Shown piece by piece: positions 9,171 to 18,037 of a stretch of DNA of 64,000 nucleotides. Position numbers and translations under genes: made by a program. This DNA is from Rugamonas fusca (GTDB taxonomy: Bacteria; Pseudomonadota; Gammaproteobacteria; Burkholderiales; Burkholderiaceae_D). The notes beneath the pieces were generated by a model. It was not told the origin of the DNA. It saw nothing but the letters and a program-made list of their open reading frames with translations, and ran no database searches. Positions within the stretch are counted from its first letter, which is position 1; each line of letters opens with the position of its first letter. The stretch spans positions 124,001-188,000 of the forward strand of contig NZ_JACEZS010000004.1 in NCBI RefSeq assembly GCF_014042365.1, written 5' to 3'.

Positions 9171-10177
9171 GCCAGCAGTCCGCGCGCAATACGGTATTCC
9201 TCGATGAGATGGGGGTGGGCCCGTTGTGGCAGCTGCGTCATCCGGCGCCCGCGCAGCCAGGCGAGGCGACGGCCGCATTGACGGAAGCGCCGGCGGCACC
9301 CGTCGTGCAGGACGCCGCACCCGCCGCACCTGCGCCGGCACCTGTGGCTACCGATGTTCCCGCGCCCGTGGAGGCGGAGCCGCCCGCGCTGGCGCCTGTG
9401 GCCGCGGCCGTGGCCGCGCGCGAGGCCGAAGCGGTCGCTGTGGAAGGTTCGCCGCTTGCCGTGCCGGTTGCCGCCACCATGTCCGATACCACCGAAGATG
9501 TAGTCGCGATCGACATCGCCAACGCATCGGCCGCCGACATGGGCAATGAGGATTCCACGGCATGGTTCGACGATGCTCCCGCACCGGCCCGCCCGGCGCC
9601 GGTCAGTGAGCAAGCCATCGCCGCCATGGACTGGCCGGCGCTGAAGAACGCCATCGCCAGTTGCACCCGCTGCGAGCTGTGCGCCACGCGCCGCGCCACC
9701 GTGCAGGGCCGAGGTCACACCGGCGCGCAGTGGATGGCGATCACCGCCGCGCCGAACCGGCTCGACGAGAAGGAAGGCCGCTCCGTGGCCGGCGAGGCGG
9801 GCCAACTGCTCGATAACATGCTGAAGGCGATCGGCCTGACGATGGAATCGGATGTCTACCTGACTGGCCTCGTCAAATGCCGCCCGTCCGGCGACGACGG
9901 CGCCGAACGCCCACCCACGCCGGACGAAGTGGCCGCCTGCCGCCCGTTCCTGGAACGGGAGCTGGCACTGACGGGCGCCGGCATGGTGCTCACCTTCGGC
10001 CAGGCCGCCGCCAAGGGCTTGCTGGGCGTGGCTTCGCGTGGCAAGGTGCACCGCTATGGCGAACTGCCTGTGGTGGCCACCTACCATCCGGCCGACCTGC
10101 TGCGCCTTCCGGAAGACAAGGCCAAGGCATGGGCCGACCTGTGTCTGGCCAGGACCACGCGTGACCACGCCGCCTGA
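9167..10177 (+). CDS. Uracil-DNA glycosylase, Fe-S (family 4-like), divergent motif A
   Basis: Predicted to excise uracil from DNA. The 336-residue protein has an N-terminal tail of about 155 residues rich in Ala, Pro and Val that looks disordered, then the catalytic domain. The cluster cysteines are visible as CTRCELC and in VKCRPSGDD and AACRPFL, as in Fe-S family 4 enzymes. AGQLLDNML and the C-terminal YHPADLLR (motif B) also match. The usual motif A GEAPG is replaced by TAAPN in ITAAPNRLDEKEG, so the active site is not standard. The start ATG overlaps the rimI stop; the DUF1853 gene overlaps its 3' end by 17 bases. Confidence 0.88.
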   Translation: MSQQSARNTVFLDEMGVGPLWQLRHPAPAQPGEATAALTEAPAAPVVQDAAPAAPAPAPVATDVPAPVEAEPPALAPVAAAVAAREAEAVAVEGSPLAVPVAATMSDTTEDVVAIDIANASAADMGNEDSTAWFDDAPAPARPAPVSEQAIAAMDWPALKNAIASCTRCELCATRRATVQGRGHTGAQWMAITAAPNRLDEKEGRSVAGEAGQLLDNMLKAIGLTMESDVYLTGLVKCRPSGDDGAERPPTPDEVAACRPFLERELALTGAGMVLTFGQAAAKGLLGVASRGKVHRYGELPVVATYHPADLLRLPEDKAKAWADLCLARTTRDHAA

Positions 10178-11147
10178 CGCCAGCGACGATACTTGCCAGG
10201 CGCGTTTCGAACGCCGCTGGGGCCATTTATCCCGCTCCGCGGTGCGGGCGCTGGCCTGGCTGCTGGACGCGCCCGATCTGCTGGACCCGGCCTCGCCGCA
10301 CTGGCACGGCCGCATCGCCACGCTCGGCGCGGTGACGCCGGCCGTGTCGAGCTGGCTGGCCGCGCTGGAAGCCGATCCGGCACCGCTGGAGGCCGCGCTG
10401 GGCCAGCGTTCCTACTCCCGCCTCGGGCTGTACGCGGAAAAGCTGATGGCCTTCTACTTCCAGCAGCACGGCATGCTGGCCGCGCACGGCCTGCAGGTGC
10501 GCGCCAACCGCAATGACACGGTGGGCGAGTTCGATTTCCTGCTGCGCGACGGCGGCCGCCTGCTGCACTGGGAGCTGGCGACAAAATTCTATCTGCTCGA
10601 CAGTGCGCCGCCGCTGGACGTGGACGACGGCAGCTTCAATTGTCTGATCGGCCCCAATCTCGCCGACACGCTGGGCGCCAAGATGCGCAAAATCCTCGAC
10701 AAGCAGCTGGCGCTGGCCAGCCATCCGGCTGCACAGGCGCTGCTGCCGCAGCCGGTGGACAGCGCCCAGGCGCTGGTCAAGGGCTGGCTGTTTTATCCGC
10801 ACGGCGAATGGCGCGCGCTGGACGGGATCTCGCAACCGCATTGCCATGGTTTCTGGTTCACGCTGGAGGAGTCGGCGGCGCTGGAAGGGGAGTCCTTCAT
10901 GTTGATGCCACGCCTGGAATGGCTGGCGCCCATGAAGGCGCCGCTGGCCACGGCGCCGGTGCTGGACCGGGCCGAGTTGCGGCAGGCATTGGAGCGCCAC
11001 ATGGCGGCGGTGTCCACGCCGCAGATGGTGGCGGTGGTGGCGCCGCACGGCGGCTGGTGGGTGGAGCGTGCGCGCGGCTTCGTGGTGCCCGACGATTGGC
11101 GCAGCCAGGCGGCGGTGCGCCGGCTGGCCGGCACGCTGCCATCTTGA
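10161..11147 (+). CDS. DUF1853 family protein, possible PD-(D/E)xK-like fold
   Basis: A 328-residue protein of unknown function. It is recognised as DUF1853 by RLGLYAEKLMAFYF, NDTVGEFDFLLRD and LHWELATKFYLL in the first half. The order Glu (YAEKL), Asp (GEFDFLL), Glu and Lys (WELATK) resembles a PD-(D/E)xK nuclease core with a shifted Lys; this is inference. A GTG at 10161 is chosen because it gives the typical N-terminus and overlaps the glycosylase gene by 17 bases; the upstream in-frame ATG lies deep inside that gene. Translational coupling to a DNA repair glycosylase hints at a role on DNA. Confidence 0.8.
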   Translation: MTTPPDASDDTCQARFERRWGHLSRSAVRALAWLLDAPDLLDPASPHWHGRIATLGAVTPAVSSWLAALEADPAPLEAALGQRSYSRLGLYAEKLMAFYFQQHGMLAAHGLQVRANRNDTVGEFDFLLRDGGRLLHWELATKFYLLDSAPPLDVDDGSFNCLIGPNLADTLGAKMRKILDKQLALASHPAAQALLPQPVDSAQALVKGWLFYPHGEWRALDGISQPHCHGFWFTLEESAALEGESFMLMPRLEWLAPMKAPLATAPVLDRAELRQALERHMAAVSTPQMVAVVAPHGGWWVERARGFVVPDDWRSQAAVRRLAGTLPS

Positions 11148-11149
11148 GC

Positions 11150-11162
11150 AGGGTCAGACCCT
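11150..11162. repeat. Short palindrome of the GGGTCAGACCC type
   Basis: AGGGTCAGACCCT, six paired bases around one central base, sits two bases after the DUF1853 stop and just before the convergent lplT stop. Motifs of this type occur in REP-like intergenic elements of many proteobacteria. Here it is a single short copy. Confidence 0.45.
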
Positions 11163-11169
11163 TTATACG

Positions 11170-12432
11170 TTAGTGCTTCGCTTCGCCGATCAGCGCAAGC
11201 GAATCATGCTCGCGCTGGTTGGCCGCATGCTTGCGCATGATGAACAGCATGACGCTGGCCACGAACAGGCCGAACAGGACGATGATGGCGTCCAGCTCCA
11301 GGTGCAGGCGCAGCATCAGCGAATAGATGGCCAGCATGGTCAGGATGGACAGGTTCTCGTTGAAGTTCTGCACCGCGATCGAATGGCCGGCGCTCATCAG
11401 GACGTGGCCCCGATGCTGCAGCAGCGCGTTCATCGGCACCAGGAAGAAGCCCGACAGCACGCCGACGAAGATCAGCAGCGGGTAGGCCAGCCACACGGAA
11501 TGCACCAGCGTCATGCCCATCACGATGCCGCCCATGGCGATACCCAGCGGGATCACGGAGAGCGACTTGCGCAGCGAGATGAAGCAGGCCGACAGCACGG
11601 CGCCGGCAGCCACGCCGATGGCCACCACGCCCACCAGGCTGGTGGCCTTGTCATACGGCAGATGCAGCGACTTCTTGGCCCATTCCAGCACGATGAACTG
11701 CAAGGTGGCCGCCGCGCCCCAGAACAGGGTGGTGACGGCCAGCGAGATCTGGCCCAGCTTGTCCTTCCACAGCAGGCTATAGCAATTGGCGAAGTCGGTC
11801 ACCAGCTTGATCGGATTGTGTTCCTGGTGCGGATACCGGCAGCCCGTGTCCGGAATCTTCAGGTTGAACAGGGTGGCCAGCACGTAGATGCCCACTACGA
11901 CGCACAGTGCCGCTTCCGTTGGCGTGTCGATGCCGGTGTCGATGAAAGGCAAGTCGAAACTGAGCAGGAAGGCCGCCGTGCGTCCGCTCACCAGCGCGCC
12001 GCCCATCACGGTGCCGAAGATGATGGAGGCCACCGTCAAGCCTTCGATCCAGCCATTGGCGGCCACCAGCTTTTCCGGCGGCAGCAGCTCCGTCAGGATG
12101 CCGTACTTGGCCGGCGAATAGACGGCCGCGCCAAAGCCCACCACGGCGTAGGCCAGCAGCGGGTGCACATCGAAGAAGATCAGCAGGCAACCGGAAATCT
12201 TGATCAGGTTGGCGATGAACATGACCCGGCCCTTGGGCAGCGAGTCGGCGAACGCGCCCACGAAGGCGGCCAGCAGCACATAAAACAGCACGAAGGACAA
12301 TTTCAGCAGCGGCGTGATCCAACCGGGCGACTTCATGCTGATCAACAGGTCGATCGCAACAAACAGCAGCGCATTGTCCGCCAGGGACGAGAAGAACTGC
12401 GCTGCCATGATGGTATAAAAACCACGATTCAT
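11170..12432 (-). CDS. lplT: Lysophospholipid transporter LplT (MFS)
   Basis: A major facilitator protein that flips lysophospholipids across the inner membrane for re-acylation. The 420-residue protein begins MNRGFYTIMAAQFFSSLADNA, a strong LplT signature. It has about twelve hydrophobic helices and the MFS loop segments ADSLPKGRV and YSPAKYGILTELLPPEKLVAANG. The ATG at 12430-12432 is preferred over an upstream in-frame one that adds 26 unconvincing residues. In enterobacteria lplT is followed by the acyltransferase gene aas; no aas is seen here, and the gene stands alone, divergent from alr. Confidence 0.92.
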   Translation of the reverse strand: MNRGFYTIMAAQFFSSLADNALLFVAIDLLISMKSPGWITPLLKLSFVLFYVLLAAFVGAFADSLPKGRVMFIANLIKISGCLLIFFDVHPLLAYAVVGFGAAVYSPAKYGILTELLPPEKLVAANGWIEGLTVASIIFGTVMGGALVSGRTAAFLLSFDLPFIDTGIDTPTEAALCVVVGIYVLATLFNLKIPDTGCRYPHQEHNPIKLVTDFANCYSLLWKDKLGQISLAVTTLFWGAAATLQFIVLEWAKKSLHLPYDKATSLVGVVAIGVAAGAVLSACFISLRKSLSVIPLGIAMGGIVMGMTLVHSVWLAYPLLIFVGVLSGFFLVPMNALLQHRGHVLMSAGHSIAVQNFNENLSILTMLAIYSLMLRLHLELDAIIVLFGLFVASVMLFIMRKHAANQREHDSLALIGEAKH

Positions 12433-12639
12433 ACGGGAGACCTGAAAACTTATCTGGCATGCTTTATACCATAAATGCCTTGTGATCCGAAGCAAACCGG
12501 CGGCCGCCACTGATATGGCTTATGGCCATGGCGACCCGAAGGCGCCGCGGGTGGTCCTGGCGTGGCGCGCGCAGTGGATCCGCGCAGATCGGGCGGGCTC
12601 CGGTAAAATATCGCTTCTTTCACCCCGCCCCGATTTCCT

Positions 12640-13728
12640 ATGCCACGGCCGATAGTTGCAACCATCCACCTCGAATCCATGCAGCACAACCTGGCCCGCG
12701 CCAGGCAATGCACGCCACACGCCAAGACCTGGGGTGTGGTCAAGGCCAACGGCTATGGCCACGGGCTGGAACGGGCCATGCGCGGTTTCGCGGCGGCCGA
12801 CGGCCTGGCCCTGATCGAATTCGACAACGCCGTGCGCCTGCGCGAACTGGGGTGGACCAAGCCGATCATGATGCTGGAAGGCTTTTTCGATGCGTCCGAC
12901 CTGCACACGATGGCGCAGTATGACCTCAATGGCGCCGTCCACTGCGACCAGCAGATCGCCTGGCTGGAAGCGGCCAGCCTGCCGCGCAAGCTGAACCTGC
13001 ACCTGAAGATGAACACCGGCATGAACCGCCTCGGCTTCAAGCCGGAAGCCTTCGCGGCCGCCCATGCGCGCCTGCGCGCGCTCGATTGCGTGGGCGAGAT
13101 CACCATGATGACGCACTTCGCCAACGCCGACGAACTGGCCCATCCCGGCCTGCCGATCCGCGAGCAGATCCGCCGCTTCGAGCTTGGCACGGCCGGCTTG
13201 CCGGGCGCGCGCAGCCTGTCCAATTCGGCCGGCGTGCTGCAGGCCGATGCACTGGCCGACGTGTTGACGAATGACTGGGTGCGCCCCGGCATCATGCTGT
13301 ATGGCGGTACGCCGGGCGGCAGGAGCGCGGCTGATTTCGGCCTGCTGCCCACCATGACGCTGTCCAGTGAAATCATCGGCATCCAGGATATCCAGGCCGG
13401 CGACATGGTCGGCTACGGCAGCCGCTTCCAGGCCGACGGCCCGATGCGGGTGGGCGTGGTGGCCTGCGGCTACGCGGACGGCTACCCGCGCCACGCGCCG
13501 CTGGGCACCCCGGTGCTGGTCGACGGCGTGCGCACCCGCCTGGTGGGGCGGGTCTCGATGGACATGCTGACGGTGGACCTGACCCCGCTTCCCCAGGCCC
13601 GCGTGGGCAGCGCCGTGACCCTGTGGGGCAAGGGCATGCCGATCGACGAGGTGGCCGAGGCCGCCGGCACCATCGGCTATGAACTCATGTGCGCATTGGC
13701 GCCGCGCGTGCGCGTGGTGGAAGGCTGA
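12640..13728 (+). CDS. alr: Alanine racemase
   Basis: A PLP enzyme that interconverts L- and D-alanine for peptidoglycan. The 362-residue protein carries the PLP lysine (Lys35) in [10 protein letters not shown]. Other family segments are [28 protein letters not shown] around the catalytic Tyr loop, and [12 protein letters not shown]. The length is typical of Alr/DadX. It lies directly upstream of radA (one base between stop and start), so the two are co-transcribed. A -10-like TAAAAT is visible around 12604-12609, but the -35 is unclear. Confidence 0.95.
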   Translation: MPRPIVATIHLESMQHNLARARQCTPHAKTWGVVKANGYGHGLERAMRGFAAADGLALIEFDNAVRLRELGWTKPIMMLEGFFDASDLHTMAQYDLNGAVHCDQQIAWLEAASLPRKLNLHLKMNTGMNRLGFKPEAFAAAHARLRALDCVGEITMMTHFANADELAHPGLPIREQIRRFELGTAGLPGARSLSNSAGVLQADALADVLTNDWVRPGIMLYGGTPGGRSAADFGLLPTMTLSSEIIGIQDIQAGDMVGYGSRFQADGPMRVGVVACGYADGYPRHAPLGTPVLVDGVRTRLVGRVSMDMLTVDLTPLPQARVGSAVTLWGKGMPIDEVAEAAGTIGYELMCALAPRVRVVEG

Positions 13729-13729
13729 T

Positions 13730-15106
13730 ATGGCCAAGGTCAAGACCAACTACACCTGCAGCGACTGCGGCGCCATCAGCAGCAAGTGGACCGGCCAGTG
13801 CAGCGCGTGCCAGCAGTGGAACACGATGGTGGAGACGGTGCCCGACAGCCCCGGCGCCAACCGCTATTCGAATATCCAGCACCAGGCGCTGGCGCAGACG
13901 GCACCCGTGCTGTCGCTGGCCGATATCGACGCGATCGATGTTCCGCGCTTCGGCACCGGCATCGAGGAGTTCGACCGCGTGCTCGGTGGCGGCCTGGTGG
14001 CCGGCGGCGTGGTGCTGATCGGCGGCGACCCCGGCATCGGCAAGTCGACGCTGCTGCTGCAGGCGCTGGCCAACCTGTCGCACCTGAAAAGCGTGCTGTA
14101 TGTGTCGGGCGAGGAGTCGGGCGCCCAGATCGCGCTGCGCGCCAAGCGGCTGGCCATCGACGCGAAAGAACTGAAGCTGCAGGCCGAAATCCAGCTGGAG
14201 AAGATCCTCGGCACGCTGGCCGAGCTGCGGCCCGAAGTGGCCGTGATCGATTCGATCCAGACCATGTATTCGGACGCGCTCAGTTCCGCCCCCGGCTCCG
14301 TGGCCCAGGTGCGTGAATGCGCGGCCCAGCTCACCCGCGTGGCCAAGACGACCGGCATCACCATCATCCTGGTGGGCCACGTGACCAAGGAGGGCGCGCT
14401 GGCCGGTCCGCGCGTGCTCGAACACATCGTCGACACGGTGCTGTACTTCGAGGGCGACAGCCATTCCAGCTTCCGGCTGGTGCGGGCCATCAAGAACCGC
14501 TTCGGCGCCGTCAACGAGCTGGGCGTGTTCGCCATGACGGAGAAGGGCTTGAAGGGCGTGTCCAATCCGTCGGCCCTGTTCCTGTCCCAGCACGACAACC
14601 AGGTGCCCGGCTCCTGCGTAATGGTGACGCAGGAGGGCACCCGGCCGCTGCTGGTGGAAATCCAGGCGCTGGTGGATGCCAGCCACCTGCCCAATGCGCG
14701 CCGGCTGTCCGTGGGCCTGGAACAGAACCGGCTGGCCATGCTGCTGGCCGTGCTGCACCGCCATGCGGGCATCGCGGCGTTCGACCAGGACGTGTTCATC
14801 AACGCCGTGGGCGGCGTCAAGATCACGGAACCGGCGGCCGACCTGGCCGTCCTGCTGGCCATCAATTCGTCGATGCGCAACAAGGCGCTGCCGCGCGGTT
14901 TCGTCGTGTTCGGGGAAGTGGGACTGGCCGGCGAGATCCGGCCCGCGCCGCGCGGCCAGGAGCGCTTGCGCGAGGCGGCCAAGCTGGGCTTTTCGCTGGC
15001 CATGATCCCGAAAGCGAACGCGCCCAAGCAAGCCATCGAAGGCATGACCATCATCGCCGTCGAGCGCATCGACGATGCATTCGCCCGCATGCGCGAACAC
15101 CAGTGA
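13730..15106 (+). CDS. radA: DNA repair protein RadA
   Basis: A RecA-like ATPase and branch-migration helicase in recombinational repair. The 458-residue protein has an N-terminal C4 zinc finger (Cys10, 13, 24, 27 in YTCSDCG and CSACQQW) and a Walker A GGDPGIGKST near residue 98. The RadA-specific KNRFG motif is in IKNRFGAVNELGVF, and a C-terminal Lon-like domain contains AVGGVKITEPAADLAV. The ATG at 13730 starts right at the zinc finger and follows alr by one base; an upstream in-frame ATG within alr is not needed. Confidence 0.96.
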   Translation: MAKVKTNYTCSDCGAISSKWTGQCSACQQWNTMVETVPDSPGANRYSNIQHQALAQTAPVLSLADIDAIDVPRFGTGIEEFDRVLGGGLVAGGVVLIGGDPGIGKSTLLLQALANLSHLKSVLYVSGEESGAQIALRAKRLAIDAKELKLQAEIQLEKILGTLAELRPEVAVIDSIQTMYSDALSSAPGSVAQVRECAAQLTRVAKTTGITIILVGHVTKEGALAGPRVLEHIVDTVLYFEGDSHSSFRLVRAIKNRFGAVNELGVFAMTEKGLKGVSNPSALFLSQHDNQVPGSCVMVTQEGTRPLLVEIQALVDASHLPNARRLSVGLEQNRLAMLLAVLHRHAGIAAFDQDVFINAVGGVKITEPAADLAVLLAINSSMRNKALPRGFVVFGEVGLAGEIRPAPRGQERLREAAKLGFSLAMIPKANAPKQAIEGMTIIAVERIDDAFARMREHQ

Positions 15107-15280
15107 GCGCGGCCCGCCGAAAAAAATAGGGCCGGCGCGGTGTGGCGGGGCACAGCAATTGCGTTTGGCCTGTAAAATGTCGGTCGGCGCCGGCGGTGCG
15201 ATGACACGGCTGGCCATGCAAGCATGCGGCGCGGGGCGCCGTTTTACTTTGTGAACGCTCTTACCTTATCGGAACGCGAA

Positions 15281-15601
15281 GTGTCAGTAGAACAGAGATC
15301 ATCGGCGCGCAAGATCATGCGCGCCAAAGCGGTGGTGGCCATGGATGGCATGCCGCCCCAGCCGGCACGCACGCTGGACATCGGCGCCAGCGGCATGTCG
15401 CTCACCTTCGAGCACAAGCTGGCGGTCGGCCAGCTGGGCAGTGTGTCGTTTGAATTGTTTTTGGATGGCAAGGCGCAAATCATCACGTGCCGCTCCAAGG
15501 TCAGCTACTGCATCTTCAGCGGCGACCATTTCAAGATCGGCTACCAGTTCGTCAACCTCGATCCCACCGCATTGAACGCCATCAGCAAATTCCTGCGCTG
15601 A
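15281..15601 (+). CDS. PilZ domain protein
   Basis: A small, probable cyclic-di-GMP receptor. The PilZ fold is suggested by RSSARKIMRAKAVVAM at the N-terminus, where an Arg-rich segment stands in for the RxxxR motif, and by the D-S/A-S-G-like TLDIGASGMSLTF. The latter corresponds to the second c-di-GMP binding motif (D/NxSxxG). The GTG at 15281 is chosen because GGAA lies seven bases upstream; in-frame alternatives are GTG 15251 and ATG 15224, which add 10 or 19 residues outside the domain. It follows radA by 174 bases and precedes a FliD-like gene, so a motility link is possible (inference). Confidence 0.75.
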   Translation: MSVEQRSSARKIMRAKAVVAMDGMPPQPARTLDIGASGMSLTFEHKLAVGQLGSVSFELFLDGKAQIITCRSKVSYCIFSGDHFKIGYQFVNLDPTALNAISKFLR

Positions 15602-15728
15602 ACCCAAGCCCGCGAATGGCGGGCAAACCCGGTCCTGTTCCTTGTTTTGATTATTCGGCAATAGTGGATAATCAACCAAGACAGGGCCGGCGTCATTTCC
15701 GGGGCGGCCACCAACCTTGGGGACCGCC

Positions 15729-16514
15729 ATGGCCACTTCCTCCATCAATGCCAACCACGCCGGCACGGCGCCGTCGACCGATGTCTACAACCGCGTCCAG
15801 CAGACGCTGAGCTCGCAGAATACGGGGGTGGCCAAGCTCAACGCCACGCTGGCGCGCGACCAGACCCGCTTGTCCGGCCTGGGGCAGCTGCACAGCGCGC
15901 TGGCCACGTTCCAGGCCAAGGCCGCCAGCCTGGCCGGCGGCAAGACTGCCAGCACCGCGCCCGATGCCGCGCAGACGGGCAAGAACGTGCGCGCCCTGGT
16001 GGCTGCCTACAACGAATTGAACCAGAAGATGCTGGCCTTGCAGGGCGGCGACCTGAAAGGCGACGTGGCGCTGGGCCAGGTCAGCCGCCAGATGGCGCAA
16101 CTGCTCAAGACGGGCGGCGATGGCGTGGCCGCCGGCGCGCTGGCCAAGGCCGGCGTGACGCTGGACGCCAGCGGTAACCTGCAGGTGGATGACAAGAAGC
16201 TGGCCGCCGCGCTGGCGGCCGACGCCGGTGGCGTCGCCAGACTGCTGGGCAACGGCGGCAAGGGCATGGCCGAGCAGCTGGCCGCCAGGGCGGGCACCTT
16301 CACGGCCGACAACAGCGTGATCCGGCACGAGGCCAGTACGCTCAACAAGGAAATCACGGCCATCAACGGCAAGCGCGCCGTGCTGTCCAAGGCGCTCACC
16401 ACCCAGGCCAACGCACTGGCCGCGCTGTACACCCAGCAGGCGCAGACGGGCGGCGGCGGCTTGCTGGGCGGCGCCTCCGGCGCCAGCGGCACCGCGTTCG
16501 ACTTCCTGGCTTGA
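15729..16514 (+). CDS. Short protein with FliD C-terminal-like domain
   Basis: A 261-residue protein resembling the C-terminal part of the flagellar filament cap FliD. Visible FliD-like features are ALVAAYNELNQKMLAL, GVTLDASGNLQVDDKKLAAA followed by LLGNGG, and the C-terminal coiled-coil part NKEITAINGKRAVLSKALTTQANAL. True FliD is usually 400-500 residues and sits beside fliC and fliS; here both the N-terminal hook-binding part and the flagellar neighbours are missing. There is no signal peptide. The ATG at 15729 is used; a TTG four codons upstream is possible. It may be a truncated paralogue or a specialised cap-like protein. The domain call is moderate. Confidence 0.6.
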   Translation: MATSSINANHAGTAPSTDVYNRVQQTLSSQNTGVAKLNATLARDQTRLSGLGQLHSALATFQAKAASLAGGKTASTAPDAAQTGKNVRALVAAYNELNQKMLALQGGDLKGDVALGQVSRQMAQLLKTGGDGVAAGALAKAGVTLDASGNLQVDDKKLAAALAADAGGVARLLGNGGKGMAEQLAARAGTFTADNSVIRHEASTLNKEITAINGKRAVLSKALTTQANALAALYTQQAQTGGGGLLGGASGASGTAFDFLA

Positions 16515-16591
16515 AGGACAACGCTTGCAATCGTGACCACTATGCCCGATCATTTCGGCTTCACAAGGATTTCCATCTTCAGGAGGCGGGC

Positions 16592-17719
16592 ATGGCAGGC
16601 AAAGGGTTGGGCAAGCTGTTTGGTGTGGGACTGGCCGCGGCGGCCGTGATGGCGGCGCTGGCCGCGCCGGCGGCGCGCGCGCAGCAGGAAGAAAAAGTCC
16701 TCAACATCTACAACTGGTCGGACTACATCGCGGAGGACACGGTCAGGAATTTCGAGAAAGAGACCGGCATCAAGGTCCGTTATGACCTGTTCGATAACAA
16801 CGAGATCCTCAATTCCAAGCTGGTGGCGGGCCATTCGGGCTACGACATCGTGGTGCCCACGGCCCAGTGGGCCAAGTTGCAGATCGACGCCCACCTGCTG
16901 CGCAAGCTCGACAAGTCCAAGCTGAGCAACCTGGGCAACCTGGACCCGGCCATCCAGGCCAAGCTGTCCAGGATCGATCCCAACAACGAGTACCTGGTGG
17001 ACTGGCTGTGGGGCTACACGACGGTGGGCATCAACGTCAACAAGGTCAAGGCCGCGCTGGGCGGCATGCCGCTGCCCGACAATGCGTGGGAACTGATTTT
17101 CAATCCCAAGTATGCGTCCAAGCTCAAGTCCTGCGGCGTGTCCTTCCTCGATTCGCCGTCCGAAGTGCTGCCGGCCGCGCTGATCTACCTGGGCAAGCCG
17201 GCCTATTCGACCACCGTGGCCGATTATGATGCGGCCGGCAAGATGCTGCAGGCCATCCGTCCCTACGTGACCCTGTTCAGCTCATCGGGCTACATCAACG
17301 ACATGGCCAATGGCGCCGTGTGCGTGGCGCTGGGCTGGTCGGGCGACATCAACATCGCCCGCCAGCGCGCCATCGACGCCAAGAACGGCAACGTGATCGA
17401 AGTGCTGGTGCCCAAGACTTCGGCCGCGCTGGTGTTCGACACCATGGCCATCCCGGCCGACGCCCCGCACCCGAACAATGCCCACCTGTGGATCAACTAC
17501 ATCCTGCGTCCCCAGGTGCAGGCGAGCCTGACCAACAAGGTGTTTTACGCCAACCCGAACAAGGCTGGCATGAAATACGTGCGCAAGGATATCGCCGGTA
17601 ACCAGAGCGTGTTCCTGTCCGACGCCGACAAGCAGCGCATGGCCGCGCCCGAAACCGTGCCGGCCGACATCCGCCGCCACGTGACGCGGGTGTTCACCAA
17701 GTTCAAGTCGGGGATGTAA
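16592..17719 (+). CDS. potF: Polyamine ABC transporter substrate-binding protein (PotF/PotD type)
   Basis: A periplasmic binding protein for putrescine or spermidine. The 375-residue protein has a signal peptide (residues 1-30, ending AAPAARA) and the family hallmark VLNIYNWSDYIAEDTV at the mature N-terminus. It also has SGYDIVVPTAQWAKLQ, WGYTTVGINVNKV and the C-terminal FVYANPNKA-like segment. AGGAGG lies six bases before the ATG at 16592. No ABC ATPase or permease genes adjoin it, so it is an orphan binding protein that must use a transporter encoded elsewhere. Putrescine specificity is an inference from overall similarity. Confidence 0.9.
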   Translation: MAGKGLGKLFGVGLAAAAVMAALAAPAARAQQEEKVLNIYNWSDYIAEDTVRNFEKETGIKVRYDLFDNNEILNSKLVAGHSGYDIVVPTAQWAKLQIDAHLLRKLDKSKLSNLGNLDPAIQAKLSRIDPNNEYLVDWLWGYTTVGINVNKVKAALGGMPLPDNAWELIFNPKYASKLKSCGVSFLDSPSEVLPAALIYLGKPAYSTTVADYDAAGKMLQAIRPYVTLFSSSGYINDMANGAVCVALGWSGDINIARQRAIDAKNGNVIEVLVPKTSAALVFDTMAIPADAPHPNNAHLWINYILRPQVQASLTNKVFYANPNKAGMKYVRKDIAGNQSVFLSDADKQRMAAPETVPADIRRHVTRVFTKFKSGM

Positions 17720-17821
17720 GCAAGCACCGGGAGAACGGGGAGGGCGGAAATGATGATGGCGCGAGAAGCAAAATCCGCGAGGACTCTGCCGCTGGCGCCA
17801 CGGCTTCAGTGAAGCTGGATG

Positions 17822-17944
17822 CTATTCGTGATAGCGGTCGATCAGTTTATGCTTACTCCCCCGCATTTCGGCCACGAGTTCGTAAATAACCAGGGCAATC
17901 ATGCCACCAAAAATGCCCATGGTGAACCAGGTGATCATAGTCAT
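17822..17944 (-). CDS. Small 40-residue single-span membrane protein (unlisted)
   Basis: This is an open reading frame of 41 codons on the minus strand, starting MTMITWFTMGIFGGMIALVI and ending KHKLIDRYHE. Residues 4-24 form a convincing hydrophobic helix with Gly and Met, followed by an acidic then basic tail, the layout of many small inner-membrane proteins. A second ATG two codons later is possible. The ribosome binding site is weak (a purine-rich AGGGGG lies rather far upstream). It is in the same direction as ppk and sixA and 93 bases after sixA, so it may be on their transcript. The protein-like hydrophobic pattern supports coding; I do not recognise the family. Confidence 0.55.
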   Translation of the reverse strand: MTMITWFTMGIFGGMIALVIYELVAEMRGSKHKLIDRYHE

Positions 17945-18037
17945 TCAGTCGACTTACGACGGCTGCCCCCTAGAGTTGGTACATTTAAACTTTAGCAGAT
18001 CGTTACCGGATTGCAAGCCCGTCCCGGCCATATACTT

